DNA of 64,000 nucleotides from Tolypothrix bouteillei VB521301 (GCF_000760695.4 NZ_JHEG04000001.1:6454204-6518203); one strand, 5' to 3'. Shown: positions 44,898-53,988, numbered from the stretch's first letter. The notes: generated by a model from the sequence alone, not told the origin. A program made the numbers and translations.

Positions 44898-45083
44898 ATG
44901 AGCATGCGATCCAACAGTTGTCCCTGTTGCGGTGATTGCCTCTTGCGTCATGTCCGGCATGGTGAAGTTTACTGGTTCTGCAAAACTTGTTGGCAAGAAG
45001 TACCGTTATTAACAGTAAATCGTTTGTCCAAAGTAGAAGGAAGAAATCTCGGAATTGTGACAAAGGTGGGGTCTAGAGATTAG
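44898..45083 (+). CDS. Small zinc-ribbon protein
   Basis: A 61-residue protein with two paired Cys motifs (CPCCGDC near residue 8 and CKTCW near 32), giving a Cys4 zinc ribbon, and a basic C-terminus. The ribosome-binding site is near-perfect, AAGGAGG at 44883-44889 and eight bases before the ATG, which supports real and strong translation. It may bind nucleic acid or a protein partner, but nothing further can be read. It probably shares a transcript with the glycosyltransferase, and a large hairpin follows it. Confidence 0.72.
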   Translation: MSMRSNSCPCCGDCLLRHVRHGEVYWFCKTCWQEVPLLTVNRLSKVEGRNLGIVTKVGSRD

Positions 45084-45109
45084 GGACTGGGAAGAAAGAG
45101 AAGATTGTA

Positions 45110-45151
45110 AACTCGTAGTAGCGCTTTAGCACTCAAGTGCTACTACGAGTT
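45110..45151. repeat. Cruciform-type hairpin after the zinc-ribbon gene
   Basis: AACTCGTAGTAGC (45110-45122) pairs with GCTACTACGAGTT (45139-45151). The 16-base loop itself contains AGCACT, whose complement AGTGCT overlaps the right arm, so an alternative inner stem exists. It could end the upstream transcript, though there is no T run. Confidence 0.7.
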
Positions 45152-45288
45152 AATTGTGAATATATATTAACTTCACCCGATACTGGTAAGGTAGATATCG
45201 CTAAGTGTTTGATGTTGGCGGGCAGTATCTGCATAACTCATTACGAACGTTTAACACCTGATACAATCAAGAGGAGTTAAATATTAGG

Positions 45289-46332
45289 TTGCAATCCGTG
45301 TTAGCAGCTTTACTTTACGGTAAAGAAGATTTGCGTTTGGAAGAAGTCCCCGAGCCAACACCTGACAAAGGTGAAGTCGTTCTTCAGGTGGGAATATCAA
45401 CAACTTGTGGGACAGATTTGAAAGTATGGCGGCGTGGCGGTCACGCCAGAATGCTAAAACCGCCCACTCTATTTGGTCACGAAGTGGCTGGACGGATTGT
45501 AGCTGTCGGAGAAGGTGTTACAGATTGGCAAGTAGGCGATCGCGCAGTCGCAAATAATTCGGCTCCATGTATGAAGTGTTTTTTTTGCGATCGCCAAGAA
45601 TACTCTTTATGCCCAAACTTAACCTGGAATAACGGAACATTTGCCCAATATTTAAAAATTCCCGCACCGATCGTGCAGCATAACATGTTGCCCGTTCCCG
45701 ATGACTTACCCTATGAATTAGCAGCCATGACAGAACCTTTGGCTTGTGTGCTGCACGGAGTCGCCCGTTCCAACGTCAAACCGGGCGGTCGCGTTGTCGT
45801 ATTAGGGGATGGAGCGATTGGGCTGATGTTCGTGGCAAAGTTGGCTCTCGATTTACAAGCAGAAGTACTGCTTTTTGGAGGAAATGACCAAAGACTGGCT
45901 ATTGGGAAAAAGCTGGGTGCAGCAGCAACGTTAAATTACCGTCAATTACCGGATATTCCTGCTAGTGTAAAAGATTTAACACAAGGAATGGGTGCAGATG
46001 TTGCGATCGAAGCAACAGGAGTCCCAAGTGTTTGGGAAACGGCAATTGCCTGTACTCGCCCTGGCGGTACCGTTAATCTTTTTGGTGGTTGTCCGCGAGA
46101 CACCAGTATTACTGTAAATACAGAACAACTTCACTATAGCGAATTGACTTTAAAAGGAGTTTTTCACAACACCCCCATCTTTGTGCGAGAAGCACTTTCA
46201 CTTATTGCTAGCAGGAAAATACCCTTTGAGTTACTAATTAGCACTCGCCGACCTTTGACAGATTTAGAGCAGGTATTCTACGACATGAAGGAACGTAAGG
46301 TTATTAAAGTCGCAATGGTTCCCAACTCTTAA
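45289..46332 (+). CDS. Zinc-dependent alcohol dehydrogenase family protein
   Basis: A 347-residue medium-chain dehydrogenase. The catalytic zinc Cys lies in TTCGTDLK and the zinc His/Glu in GHEVAG. Structural zinc cysteines are in CMKCFFC.....C, and the nucleotide fold shows VVLGDGAIG. The group resembles threonine/sorbitol dehydrogenase-like enzymes; the substrate is unknown. The frame opens with TTG at 45289, 12 bases after GAGGAG; a GTG at 45298 is the alternative. Its stop overlaps the convergent small frame at 46329-46433 by four bases. Confidence 0.9.
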   Translation: MQSVLAALLYGKEDLRLEEVPEPTPDKGEVVLQVGISTTCGTDLKVWRRGGHARMLKPPTLFGHEVAGRIVAVGEGVTDWQVGDRAVANNSAPCMKCFFCDRQEYSLCPNLTWNNGTFAQYLKIPAPIVQHNMLPVPDDLPYELAAMTEPLACVLHGVARSNVKPGGRVVVLGDGAIGLMFVAKLALDLQAEVLLFGGNDQRLAIGKKLGAAATLNYRQLPDIPASVKDLTQGMGADVAIEATGVPSVWETAIACTRPGGTVNLFGGCPRDTSITVNTEQLHYSELTLKGVFHNTPIFVREALSLIASRKIPFELLISTRRPLTDLEQVFYDMKERKVIKVAMVPNS

Positions 46333-46433
46333 CCAACTGCAAGAGCAACCATAACTAAAGTAGTGACAAATAATGAAGCAAACACGCCTTGGATAGCATA
46401 TTGGCGTTGCTTCCAAATAGCAGGGTATTGCAT
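46329..46433 (-). CDS. Possible small single-span membrane protein
   Basis: A frame encoding at least 34 residues: MQYPAIWKQRQYAIQG, then a hydrophobic helix VFASLFVTTLVMVALAVG and a stop. The polar head followed by one membrane helix looks like a genuine small thylakoid-type protein. The frame stays open upstream (through HLQETKFR) to a TTG at 46487, so the true start may be earlier, which would overlap the start region of the divergent lectin gene. No function assigned. It could be a chance frame, but the composition is strikingly protein-like. Confidence 0.45.
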   Translation of the reverse strand: MQYPAIWKQRQYAIQGVFASLFVTTLVMVALAVG

Positions 46434-46491
46434 CCGAAATTTGGTTTCTTGAAGATGTAGAACATTTTTGTCAGCATAGAGAAGCAAAATT

Positions 46492-46890
46492 ATGAAGCCA
46501 AATGTATTTAGTGTAATTGCTCTTTTAGCAACATCTACTTTAGTTGGGATTAATAGCCCTGCTAATGCTACACCTAGCAGTTATCAGAAAACCTGTAACA
46601 ATATCTTAGTTTCTGGCAACGTTCTCTCAGCTAATTGTCGCCGAATCAATGGAACATTTAAGCAGACTTCAATCGTCTTGCGGGGAATTGAGAATATTAA
46701 CGGCACTTTCAAAGTAACTAACCCAGAGCAAGTTAGCAATTATCAGTTAACTTGCGAGCAGATTGGCATCAGAGGAAATGTCTTAACAGCTTCTTGTAAA
46801 AAAAGAAATGGTACACTCAAGCAGACTTCAACAGTCTTACAGGGAATTGAAAATATTGATGGAGTTCTGAAGTACACCAGCAATCCTTAA
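46492..46890 (+). CDS. Secreted cyanovirin-N homology (CVNH) lectin
   Basis: A 132-residue protein. A Sec signal peptide (MKPNVFSVIALLATSTLVG, cleavage likely after ANA near residue 26) is followed by a CVNH domain made of two similar halves. Each half reads (Y)Q.TC...(V/I)(S/R)GNVL(S/T)A(N/S)C.(R/K).NGT.KQTS..L.GIENI(N/D)G. The two Cys pairs match the disulfides of cyanovirin-N. CVNH proteins bind high-mannose glycans. A secreted form points to a cell-surface or extracellular role such as glycan binding or defence (inference). Confidence 0.9.
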   Translation: MKPNVFSVIALLATSTLVGINSPANATPSSYQKTCNNILVSGNVLSANCRRINGTFKQTSIVLRGIENINGTFKVTNPEQVSNYQLTCEQIGIRGNVLTASCKKRNGTLKQTSTVLQGIENIDGVLKYTSNP

Positions 46891-47242
46891 GCCACGCCAA
46901 TTCTGTTGTTTGCAATTGGGTTTTGCTCGCAAATGTTTATCTCATACTTATAGCGTAAAACAATCGTACAATAACTCTTTTGTGTAGTTCTGATAAATTC
47001 TCTTAGAAAAGAGTACCTTTGAACAACTGGTTTTAACCACAAAATCAATTGTGCCCTTGAAAGCACTATATAGAATTCGCCACACGGTTATTCGGTTGGG
47101 AATATTGCATTAAGTGTAAGTGAGTCTAGCACGAGTTTTGCAAAGATTGGTGAAAGCAGCTTCATATTGAGAATAACTATATTAAGCAGACCGCCTTGCC
47201 TCAATATCCTGCATCGATTTATTGTTTGCTGGGATTGTCATA

Positions 47243-47285
47243 CGCACAGGATAGCGATAAGTGAAGCTTATCGCTATCCTGTGCG
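47243..47285. repeat. Perfect 19-bp inverted repeat
   Basis: Arms 47243-47261 and 47267-47285 (core CACAGGATAGCGATAAG) around the loop TGAAG. No T run follows, so a simple terminator is unlikely. Confidence 0.8.
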
Positions 47286-47496
47286 AGGGTAGGACAAAAG
47301 AGAGTGAATTGTTCAAATGCGCCCGTGTCCCCTTCCCAGTCTTAGCTTACTTAATTCTCATCCTTTAGATGGGCTAAAAACTTATAATCTGTATTAAACA
47401 AATATTGTCTGATAAACAGTCTCTTAAGAGGGTTTTTTCACATCAAAGTTAAAGCCTTTTACCGAAAATAATGGGATGCAAGCCCCGTGCTCTCTT

Positions 47497-47539
47497 GCAA
47501 ACTTCCGGTGCGTGCTTAACCCGCGCACCGGAAGTTTGC
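47497..47539. repeat. 16-bp inverted repeat next to the TnpB remnant
   Basis: GCAAACTTCCGGTGCG (47497-47512) and its complement (47524-47539) with an 11-base loop. TnpB-like coding resumes just after the right arm. Confidence 0.8.
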
Positions 47540-47549
47540 GCTTCTGGCA

Positions 47550-48077
47550 CGGCAACAGAAAGATTCTCAGCGTAGGAACAGGACTAGAATCAAGATTGCA
47601 AAATCACACAACCAAATAGCAGACACTCGCAAAGACTTCCTGCATAAACTGTCCACCAAAGTGGTGAGCGAAAACCAAGCCATCATTTTGGAAGACTTGA
47701 ACGTGTCAGGCATGGTCAAAAATCGCAAACTTGCCAGAGTAATTAGCTTACAAGCTTGGCGAGAGTTTCGGGTATTGTGCGAAGCAAAGTCTGAGAAGTT
47801 GGATAGAAGTTTTCACACTATAAATCGTTGGGAACCGACGAGCCAAATATGTTCGGACTGCGGTTTTAAGTGGGGCAAGCTCGATCTATCCATCCGTTCG
47901 GTGTTGTGTTTGAATTGCGGAACGGAACACGACAGAGACGAGAATGCAGCTAAGAATATAAACAAAGTCGGGATAGGGCATTGCCACGACTCTAAACGGA
48001 CATGGAGAGAAGGTAAGACTGCCTTGCCAGCACATCTCAGTGAAGTGTCAAGAATCACTGACCCTTTAGGGCAGTGA
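47550..48077 (+). pseudogene. 5'-truncated TnpB (IS200/IS605 family) remnant
   Basis: The frame carries the C-terminal part of TnpB: NRTRIKIAKSHNQIADTRKDFLHKLS, the RuvC Glu in ILEDLNVSGM, the zinc finger CSDCG..CLNCG, and the last RuvC Asp in HDRDENAAKN. The N-terminal half with the first RuvC Asp is missing; upstream sequence runs into a hairpin. The apparent GTG start at 47661 is only the first start codon inside the remnant. No tnpA is adjacent. TnpB proteins are RNA-guided nucleases related to Cas12, but this copy cannot be active. Confidence 0.88.
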
Positions 48078-48134
48078 GTATGTCAATGAAAAGGGGAAAA
48101 CTATTATTAGCTAACCTGTCAGTCAAAAACAAAA

Positions 48135-48746
48135 ATGCTACACAAATCTCTACCTAAGTTTTTAATATTACCTTTTTCTTTTATTTCCTGCTTTTCCGTT
48201 GGGCTTATCTTGGATTCAGCAGCTTTTGCTTTACCGGGACAATCTACAGAAGATGTTGCTGCTTGGATTAAAGCACATCCTACCCTCCGCCCATCCCCAG
48301 TAGAGCGGTTCTTTGTACAAAAGAGCGACACAGCAGCCCAAAGATTCTCTTTTCAAGCATCAGTGCTAGCAGCAGGTAAAGTAGGATTTACAAAAGATCG
48401 TAGTAAAATTCGCAACGAGCGGATTACAATGTTCGATGCAGTTAACGGCATGACATTCGATCGCCTTCAAGAATCTTTACGATCTATTTATGGTTTAGAA
48501 ATTTATCAAGACTTCACAAATGCTCAAGTAGTGTACGAATATCCCAATCAAACTACAGTGAATGCCTCTCGCTTTGCAAAAACTCCCATAAAAGAAGCTT
48601 TGCAAGGACAATTACGTGTAGGCGATCGTTTTGCTTACTGGGTAGAAGTCGCACAACCGAGGGATGGGAAAGCATTTACAGGTCAATTAACCGTTTTACT
48701 CAAATCCGATCTAGACAAGTTAGAAGCAGAGTTGAAAATTCGTTAG
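48135..48746 (+). CDS. Exported hypothetical protein
   Basis: A 203-residue protein with a Sec signal peptide (KFLILPFSFISCFSVGLIL, cleavage probably after AFA near residue 32). A soluble domain follows (ALPGQSTEDVAAWIKAHPTLRP.., MFDAVNGMTFDRLQESLRSIYGLEIY). No motif known to me. Likely periplasmic. It resembles cyanobacterial conserved exported proteins. It follows the TnpB remnant and precedes a heptamer-repeat patch. Confidence 0.65.
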   Translation: MLHKSLPKFLILPFSFISCFSVGLILDSAAFALPGQSTEDVAAWIKAHPTLRPSPVERFFVQKSDTAAQRFSFQASVLAAGKVGFTKDRSKIRNERITMFDAVNGMTFDRLQESLRSIYGLEIYQDFTNAQVVYEYPNQTTVNASRFAKTPIKEALQGQLRVGDRFAYWVEVAQPRDGKAFTGQLTVLLKSDLDKLEAELKIR

Positions 48747-48754
48747 TGGTTAGT

Positions 48755-48800
48755 TGCAGCCATTAGCCATTAGCCATTAGCCATTAGCTATTAGCCATTA
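48755..48800. repeat. ATTAGCC heptamer tandem repeat
   Basis: Four to five copies of CATTAGC between the convergent genes ending at 48746 and 48798, the same heptamer as at 42415-42592. Confidence 0.8.
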
Positions 48801-49145
48801 ATGTAAACTTTGCCACTCGCCTGAAAGAATACTTTCAGTTGCGATCGCAATTCTTACCAAATCTTCCTTCAGCAGTGGGGGCCATTCAACCCCCGCTTTC
48901 CGTCCTGCTGCAAATAATTGTTGAGTTTTAACAGCCAACTGGAACAAGGCATACACTATTTCCCTGTCCATCATAGTGGCGTCCTTCAGACCTTCAAACA
49001 CTACCTTCATTGCCAGCAAAATCGAGGTGATCTGACCGGGTACAGGAGGCTTTCCCTGTTGCAGACGAGTCAACAGAGCATCCGGGCTATCCTCATTTGT
49101 TACTGTTTGGTCGATCAGAAATTTGCGAGCAGTTTCATAATTCAT
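48798..49145 (-). CDS. Small conserved hypothetical protein
   Basis: A 115-residue, mostly helical protein (MNYETARKFLIDQ, LLTRLQQGKPPVPGQITSILLAMKVVFEGL, FAAGRKAGVEWPPLLKEDLVRIA). I recall close relatives across filamentous cyanobacteria without a tested function. No signal peptide or metal motif. It is not evidently linked to its neighbours. Confidence 0.65.
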   Translation of the reverse strand: MNYETARKFLIDQTVTNEDSPDALLTRLQQGKPPVPGQITSILLAMKVVFEGLKDATMMDREIVYALFQLAVKTQQLFAAGRKAGVEWPPLLKEDLVRIAIATESILSGEWQSLH

Positions 49146-49358
49146 TCTATTGAGTATACCTCATTTTATAGTTATTTATAAAGATTAAAATATCCCTGTT
49201 TTTAGGCTTAGGTAAGGTTAAAGCCACTCATAGCGAACATCAGGCACAGCATTACAAAAATAGTTAATTTTATTGTGTTGCAAGTTATAGATCACAGATT
49301 TTCTCTAGGGAATTTCTCTCTATGCAATTTAGGCATTTTTCTGATTTTTGCTGGAAAT

Positions 49359-50234
49359 TCAAATATTTATCAATTTCAAAAGTTGAGCTATCATCTGGTT
49401 GGCTTGCGACGAGTAACTTCCACCAAATAAATTAAAATGATTGAGAATGTGATACAAATTATATAAAACTTTTCGCTGCTCGTACCCTTTATCTAAAGAC
49501 CAAACTTCGTTATATCCTCGATAGAAAGCAGCCGGGAAACCACCAAAAAGTTCCGTCATGGCAATATCAACTTCGCGATCGCCATAATAGGTTGCTGGAT
49601 CGAAAATGACTGGTTCTCCCGATACAGTACACCCCGCATTTCCTCCCCACAAATCCCCATGTACGAGGGAAGGTTGGGGTTTGTAATTTGCCAATAACTT
49701 AGGAATCGCCTCAAGCAACTCTTTTTCTTGAGGAAAATGACCGTGTCGCCGTCGAGCCAACTGGAATTGATAAGCCAAGCGATGCTGAGTATAAAATTCA
49801 ATCCAATCTGCTGTCCAAGTATTGATTTGAGGAGTAGAACCAATAGTATTGTTCATGTCCCAACCAAAACCTTGGGTGTTTGTGGTTTTATGCATTGCTG
49901 CGAGTTTCCGTCCCATCTCTTCCCAAGATTTAGTGTTTCCCGAATTCATTTCCAACCATTCCAACACCAAATAGCTGTCATTCCCAGTGACCCCAGAGCA
50001 TATTGGTTTGGGAACGCGGATTGTTGCTGTTTGATACATTTGCTGTAAGCCCAGCGACTCCGCCTGAAACATATCAAGTTTTAACGCCTGGTTGAGCTTA
50101 ACAAAGTAAGTACGCTTACTATCAGAGACTGCATAACCTTGGTTGATGCATCCGCCACTAACTGAGCGTTGCTGTAAAGACTTAAATTGTTCGCCTGTCG
50201 CTTGACTGATGTGAGCGTCTATTTCAGACCACAT
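49359..50234 (-). CDS. Fructosamine kinase family protein
   Basis: A 291-residue kinase of the APH/FN3K fold. It has VSGGCINQGY near the N-terminus (nucleotide-binding loop), the ATP Lys in YFVKLN, the catalytic loop LVHGDLWGGNAG, the metal-binding FDPATYYGDRE, and FFGGF-like (LFGGFPAAFYRGY) near the end. These enzymes phosphorylate fructosamines or ribulosamines on glycated proteins, leading to deglycation. Complete length. Confidence 0.92.
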   Translation of the reverse strand: MWSEIDAHISQATGEQFKSLQQRSVSGGCINQGYAVSDSKRTYFVKLNQALKLDMFQAESLGLQQMYQTATIRVPKPICSGVTGNDSYLVLEWLEMNSGNTKSWEEMGRKLAAMHKTTNTQGFGWDMNNTIGSTPQINTWTADWIEFYTQHRLAYQFQLARRRHGHFPQEKELLEAIPKLLANYKPQPSLVHGDLWGGNAGCTVSGEPVIFDPATYYGDREVDIAMTELFGGFPAAFYRGYNEVWSLDKGYEQRKVLYNLYHILNHFNLFGGSYSSQANQMIAQLLKLINI

Positions 50235-50307
50235 AAGAATGGGGAGTCGGGGAGTGGGGGGACAAGGGGGACAAAAGAGAATAACTATTTAATCCCCAAT
50301 CCCCAAT

Positions 50308-51609
50308 TTACAATGGTTTAAGTACGACAACACCATAAGCGTCTGGCGAAAGATAATCTTGGGAAGCTTGCATTAACTCAGGTGCATCCAAACTTTGAAC
50401 GATCGCAGGGTAATTAAATGCAGGCTCCAAGTCACCTACCATGGATTGGTAGTATCCATATAAAGTAGCGCGATCGCTTGGCGTTTCATTGCCAAAAATA
50501 AACCTGTTAGCAACTTTTGTCCGAATTTTCTCAATTTCCGATTTTTTTACCATTTCCAATTGTAGATTGTGAATGTGCTGGATGATTCGTGCTTCTACAT
50601 CTGGTAAATTGTCTGCCGGACAATAAGCCAAAATATAAAAAGTTCCTTGTAACTGTTGGGTGATATTGCTAACAGAAATCTGAGAAACCAGTCCTCGTTC
50701 TTCTCGTAAATCTTGTACTAGCCTTGAAGTCAAACCGTGTCCGAGAATTCCTGCTAATACGTCTAACGCGTAAGTCTGCTCTAGTTGGGCTAACCCCGGT
50801 ACTCGCCAAACGATCGCCAATCGTGCTTGTTGAAGACTTTCATCAGTAAATTCTTTGCGAACAATGCTTGTAAATGGAGGTTCGGGGTTCAGTAGGGAAT
50901 GGTGAGTAGGAGCGCAAGGCATTGCACCCGTACAGGAGTGAGGATTCGTTGTGGCTTGCTCAAATCCTCGAGCAACAATTGCAATTAACTCATCCACGGG
51001 TAAATTCCCAACAGCTACAGCCGCGATCGATTTTGGTTGATACCAAGTTCTATGAAATTCTCTCATTTGCTGGGGCTGAAGTTGAGAAATGACTGATTCC
51101 GGACCCAAGACAGAACGGCGATAAGGCAGTTTATCAAAAGCTGTCTCCATTGAGCGTTGAAAAGTGCGACGGCGGGGATTATCTTCCGAACGCCGAATTT
51201 CTTCTAAAACTACCAATCGTTCTCGCTCAAAGGCTTCATCGGGTATGCTGGCATTGAGTACCACGTCAATTTGCAATGGTGCAAGTTCCGCAAAATCTTT
51301 CGGAGCAGCCGTGATGTAGTAATGAGTGTAATCCTGGCTCGTAGCAGCGTTTGTTACAGCGCCTCGCTCTTCAATGCGACGTTCAAACTCGCCGCTCACC
51401 AGTTGCTCGGTTCCCTTAAACACCATATGCTCTAGAAAGTGAGCGACTCCATTGATTTCGTCAGTTTCTATAGCCGATCCAACATTAATCCACAAGCTCA
51501 GGTTTACAGCTTCAATTGGTACTTGCTCGGCAACTATTGTTAAACCATTTGGCAATTGGTGCAGTTTGGGAGCGTTAAGGCGGGGAAACTTCAGCAAGGT
51601 TGATGTCAT
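50308..51609 (-). CDS. M16-family zinc peptidase
   Basis: A 433-residue peptidase with the inverted zinc motif HFLEHMVFKGT (HxxEH) and the downstream Glu in the 76-residue-later helix (EEIRRSEDNPRR). The two-domain M16 layout includes the C-terminal QARLAIVWRVPG half. This form is like processing peptidases (PqqL/YmxG type) and degrades or trims peptides. No signal peptide. In cyanobacteria it often has a paired second M16 gene; none is adjacent here. Confidence 0.93.
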   Translation of the reverse strand: MTSTLLKFPRLNAPKLHQLPNGLTIVAEQVPIEAVNLSLWINVGSAIETDEINGVAHFLEHMVFKGTEQLVSGEFERRIEERGAVTNAATSQDYTHYYITAAPKDFAELAPLQIDVVLNASIPDEAFERERLVVLEEIRRSEDNPRRRTFQRSMETAFDKLPYRRSVLGPESVISQLQPQQMREFHRTWYQPKSIAAVAVGNLPVDELIAIVARGFEQATTNPHSCTGAMPCAPTHHSLLNPEPPFTSIVRKEFTDESLQQARLAIVWRVPGLAQLEQTYALDVLAGILGHGLTSRLVQDLREERGLVSQISVSNITQQLQGTFYILAYCPADNLPDVEARIIQHIHNLQLEMVKKSEIEKIRTKVANRFIFGNETPSDRATLYGYYQSMVGDLEPAFNYPAIVQSLDAPELMQASQDYLSPDAYGVVVLKPL

Positions 51610-51728
51610 TGGGACTACTTGAGATGAGCCTGTTGTACTCTTCTATCTTACTAGGCGTCAAATCTACTATTTTTGATACGTGTTTTATAATTGTGATAGG
51701 AATATTAAGAAATATGTAGCAGATATCA

Positions 51729-53246
51729 ATGCCCGGTCATAGTGTTGGCAATAGCAAATCTCGTGTTGCAGTTATCGGTGCCGGAATAGGTGGACTGACT
51801 GCTGGTGCATTATTAGCTCGCAAAGGTTACAGTGTTTTAATTCTAGATGGAGCCCTCGTTCCTGGGGGTTGTGCTTCTACCTTCAAGCGAAAAGGATTTA
51901 CCTTTGATGTGGGCGCAACTCAGGTTGCTGGGCTCGAACCAGGAGGAATTCACCACCGCATTTTTTCAGAGTTAGAGATTGACTTACCAGAAGCAACACC
52001 CTGCGATCCGGCATGTGCGGTTTATTTGCCAGGTGAGACAAAACCCATTAATGTTTGGCGAGATCCAGAGAAATGGAAAGAAGAACGACAACAGCAGTTT
52101 CCCGGTAGCGAACTGTTTTGGGATTTGATAACGACTTTGTTTAAAGCTAGCTGGAAATTTCAAGGACGAGATCCAGTATTACCGCCCCGTAACTTGTGGG
52201 ATTTGTGGGAGTTAACCAAGGCAGTACGTCCCGATACACTTATAACTGTTCCTTACACCTTATTTACCGTAGGTGATGCTTTGTTTGCATATGGGCTCGG
52301 AGATGACTACCGCTTGAGAACTTTTTTGGATCTGCAACTCAAGTTATATTCTCAAGTTGATGCTCAACAGACAGCTTTGCTTTATGCAGCAACGGCGTTA
52401 AGTGTATCGCAAGAACCTCGAGGATTGCACCATCTTCATGGAAGTATGCAAGTTTTGAGCGATCGCTTGGTAGAAGCTTTAGAAAGAGATGGCGGGAAAT
52501 TGCTCATGCGCCACACTGTAGAGCATATCAAAGTTGAGAACGGCAAAGCAACTCACGTCATCATTCGCAATCAAAAAACTGGAGAGGTATGGACAGAAGC
52601 CGTTGACCATGTCGTTGCTAACGTAACAGTGCAAAATCTGGTGCAGTTGTTAGGAGAAAAAGCACCATTAGGCTACAAGCAACGAGTGGAAAAATTACCC
52701 CCTTCATCCGGTGCATTTGTGGTGTATTTGGGTGTGGATGAAAGCGCTATTCCTCCAGAATGTCCCCCCCATCTTCAATTTTTATACGAGCCTAACGGAC
52801 CTCTTGGGGATAATAATTCCCTGTTTGTATCGGTCAGCCGTCCCGGAGATGGTCGCGCCCCGTCAGGACAAGCTACAATTATTGCCTCTTCTTTTGTCGA
52901 TCCAGATCTGTGGTGGCGTACTGAAGATTACGAAGGTTTAAAACAGCACTATACACGCGATGCGATCGCGCGTCTTGCCAAATTCTTCTGCTTAAAACCA
53001 GAAACGCTCGTTCATGTTGAAGCAGCAACTCCACGTACTTTTGCCCACTACACGTCGAGAGATAGGGGTATTGTTGGCGGTATCGGTCAAAGAATACCGA
53101 CTTTCGGTCCTTTTGGTTTTGCCAATCGTACACCGATCGGGGGTTTATGGCTTGTGGGCGACTCCACCCATCCTGGGGAAGGAACTGCTGGGGTGAGTTA
53201 CTCGGCACTCACAGTAGTAAGACAAATTCTTGCAGAACGAATATAG
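51729..53246 (+). CDS. crtD: C-3',4' carotenoid desaturase (CrtD-type)
   Basis: A 505-residue FAD-dependent carotenoid desaturase. The dinucleotide-binding motif AVIGAGIGGLTAGALLARKG lies at the N-terminus, followed by PGGCASTFKRKGFTFDVGATQ. The C-terminal FAD region reads IGGLWLVGDSTHPGEGTAGVSYSA. In cyanobacteria this subgroup introduces the 3',4' double bond of myxol glycosides. The related CrtISO/CrtH isomerase family shares the fold, so the exact reaction is inferred from overall resemblance. No other carotenoid gene is nearby. Confidence 0.83.
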   Translation: MPGHSVGNSKSRVAVIGAGIGGLTAGALLARKGYSVLILDGALVPGGCASTFKRKGFTFDVGATQVAGLEPGGIHHRIFSELEIDLPEATPCDPACAVYLPGETKPINVWRDPEKWKEERQQQFPGSELFWDLITTLFKASWKFQGRDPVLPPRNLWDLWELTKAVRPDTLITVPYTLFTVGDALFAYGLGDDYRLRTFLDLQLKLYSQVDAQQTALLYAATALSVSQEPRGLHHLHGSMQVLSDRLVEALERDGGKLLMRHTVEHIKVENGKATHVIIRNQKTGEVWTEAVDHVVANVTVQNLVQLLGEKAPLGYKQRVEKLPPSSGAFVVYLGVDESAIPPECPPHLQFLYEPNGPLGDNNSLFVSVSRPGDGRAPSGQATIIASSFVDPDLWWRTEDYEGLKQHYTRDAIARLAKFFCLKPETLVHVEAATPRTFAHYTSRDRGIVGGIGQRIPTFGPFGFANRTPIGGLWLVGDSTHPGEGTAGVSYSALTVVRQILAERI

Positions 53247-53362
53247 CTGGCATATTTCTTCAATAACTTATGATTCCATAGACTACTCTTGAGTAAGAAT
53301 ATTCTGCTACCTTTTGGTAATACCATGCAAGTTGCTCTGCTGAATAATTAAGTGATATCTTT

Positions 53363-53956
53363 ATGCAATTAAAAACACAAAAACCCTATTACACACCTGA
53401 AGAATATTTAGAACTTGAAGAAAAAGCAGAATTTAGAAGCGAATATCATGACGGAGAAATTGTTCCAATGACAGGTGGTACTACCAATCATAATAAAATT
53501 GCTCTGAATTTAGCTGCATCATTAAAGATTGCTTTGAGGGGTAAAAAATATGATGTTTATATGGCTGATGTTAGATTGTGGATACCTCGGTATCGGCAGT
53601 ACACTTATCCAGATGTGATGGTAATTCAAGGGCAACCTGTTTATACAGGAACAAATACGACTACTGTAATGAATCCCTTGCTTATTGCAGAAGTTTTATC
53701 TAAATCAACTAAAAATTATGACCAAGGAGATAAGTTTTTATATTATCGTTCAATTTCAGAATTTAAAGAATATATTTTAATTGACCAATATTCTCATCAT
53801 GTAATGCAATATGTGAAAACTGCCGAAGGTCAATGGTTATTTACTGAACTCGAAAACGAATCGGCAAATTTATCGCTGCAAACGATTGATTTTCAAGTTC
53901 AACTGAACGACCTTTACGATCGCGTTAATTTTGCTGAAATTGATGATGAGAATTAA
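53363..53956 (+). CDS. Uma2-family (DUF820) PD-(D/E)XK nuclease-like protein
   Basis: A 197-residue protein of the large cyanobacterial Uma2 family. It opens YYTPEEYLELEEKAEFRSEYHDGEIVPM, with the nuclease core YPDVMVI (Asp) and LIAEVLSKST (Glu). Active-site residues are present. The biological target is unknown. It is often found in many copies per genome and may be a mobile or selfish gene. A family C hairpin follows 33 bases after the stop. Confidence 0.9.
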   Translation: MQLKTQKPYYTPEEYLELEEKAEFRSEYHDGEIVPMTGGTTNHNKIALNLAASLKIALRGKKYDVYMADVRLWIPRYRQYTYPDVMVIQGQPVYTGTNTTTVMNPLLIAEVLSKSTKNYDQGDKFLYYRSISEFKEYILIDQYSHHVMQYVKTAEGQWLFTELENESANLSLQTIDFQVQLNDLYDRVNFAEIDDEN

Positions 53957-53988
53957 GATATTTTGTAACTATTTGGTTGTTTGATGTT

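Larger units (their letters stand above)
46891..47549. other. Intergenic region with two long hairpins, ending in a transposon remnant
   Basis: About 650 bases without a gene. It holds the hairpins at 47243-47285 and 47497-47539, listed separately. The second directly abuts the truncated TnpB frame and may be the end of the same insertion element. Confidence 0.55.

Noticed and set aside
47661..48077. Intact small TnpB-like protein
   Set aside because: TnpB homology continues upstream of the GTG without a start codon, and the first RuvC motif is missing, so this is a truncated remnant.
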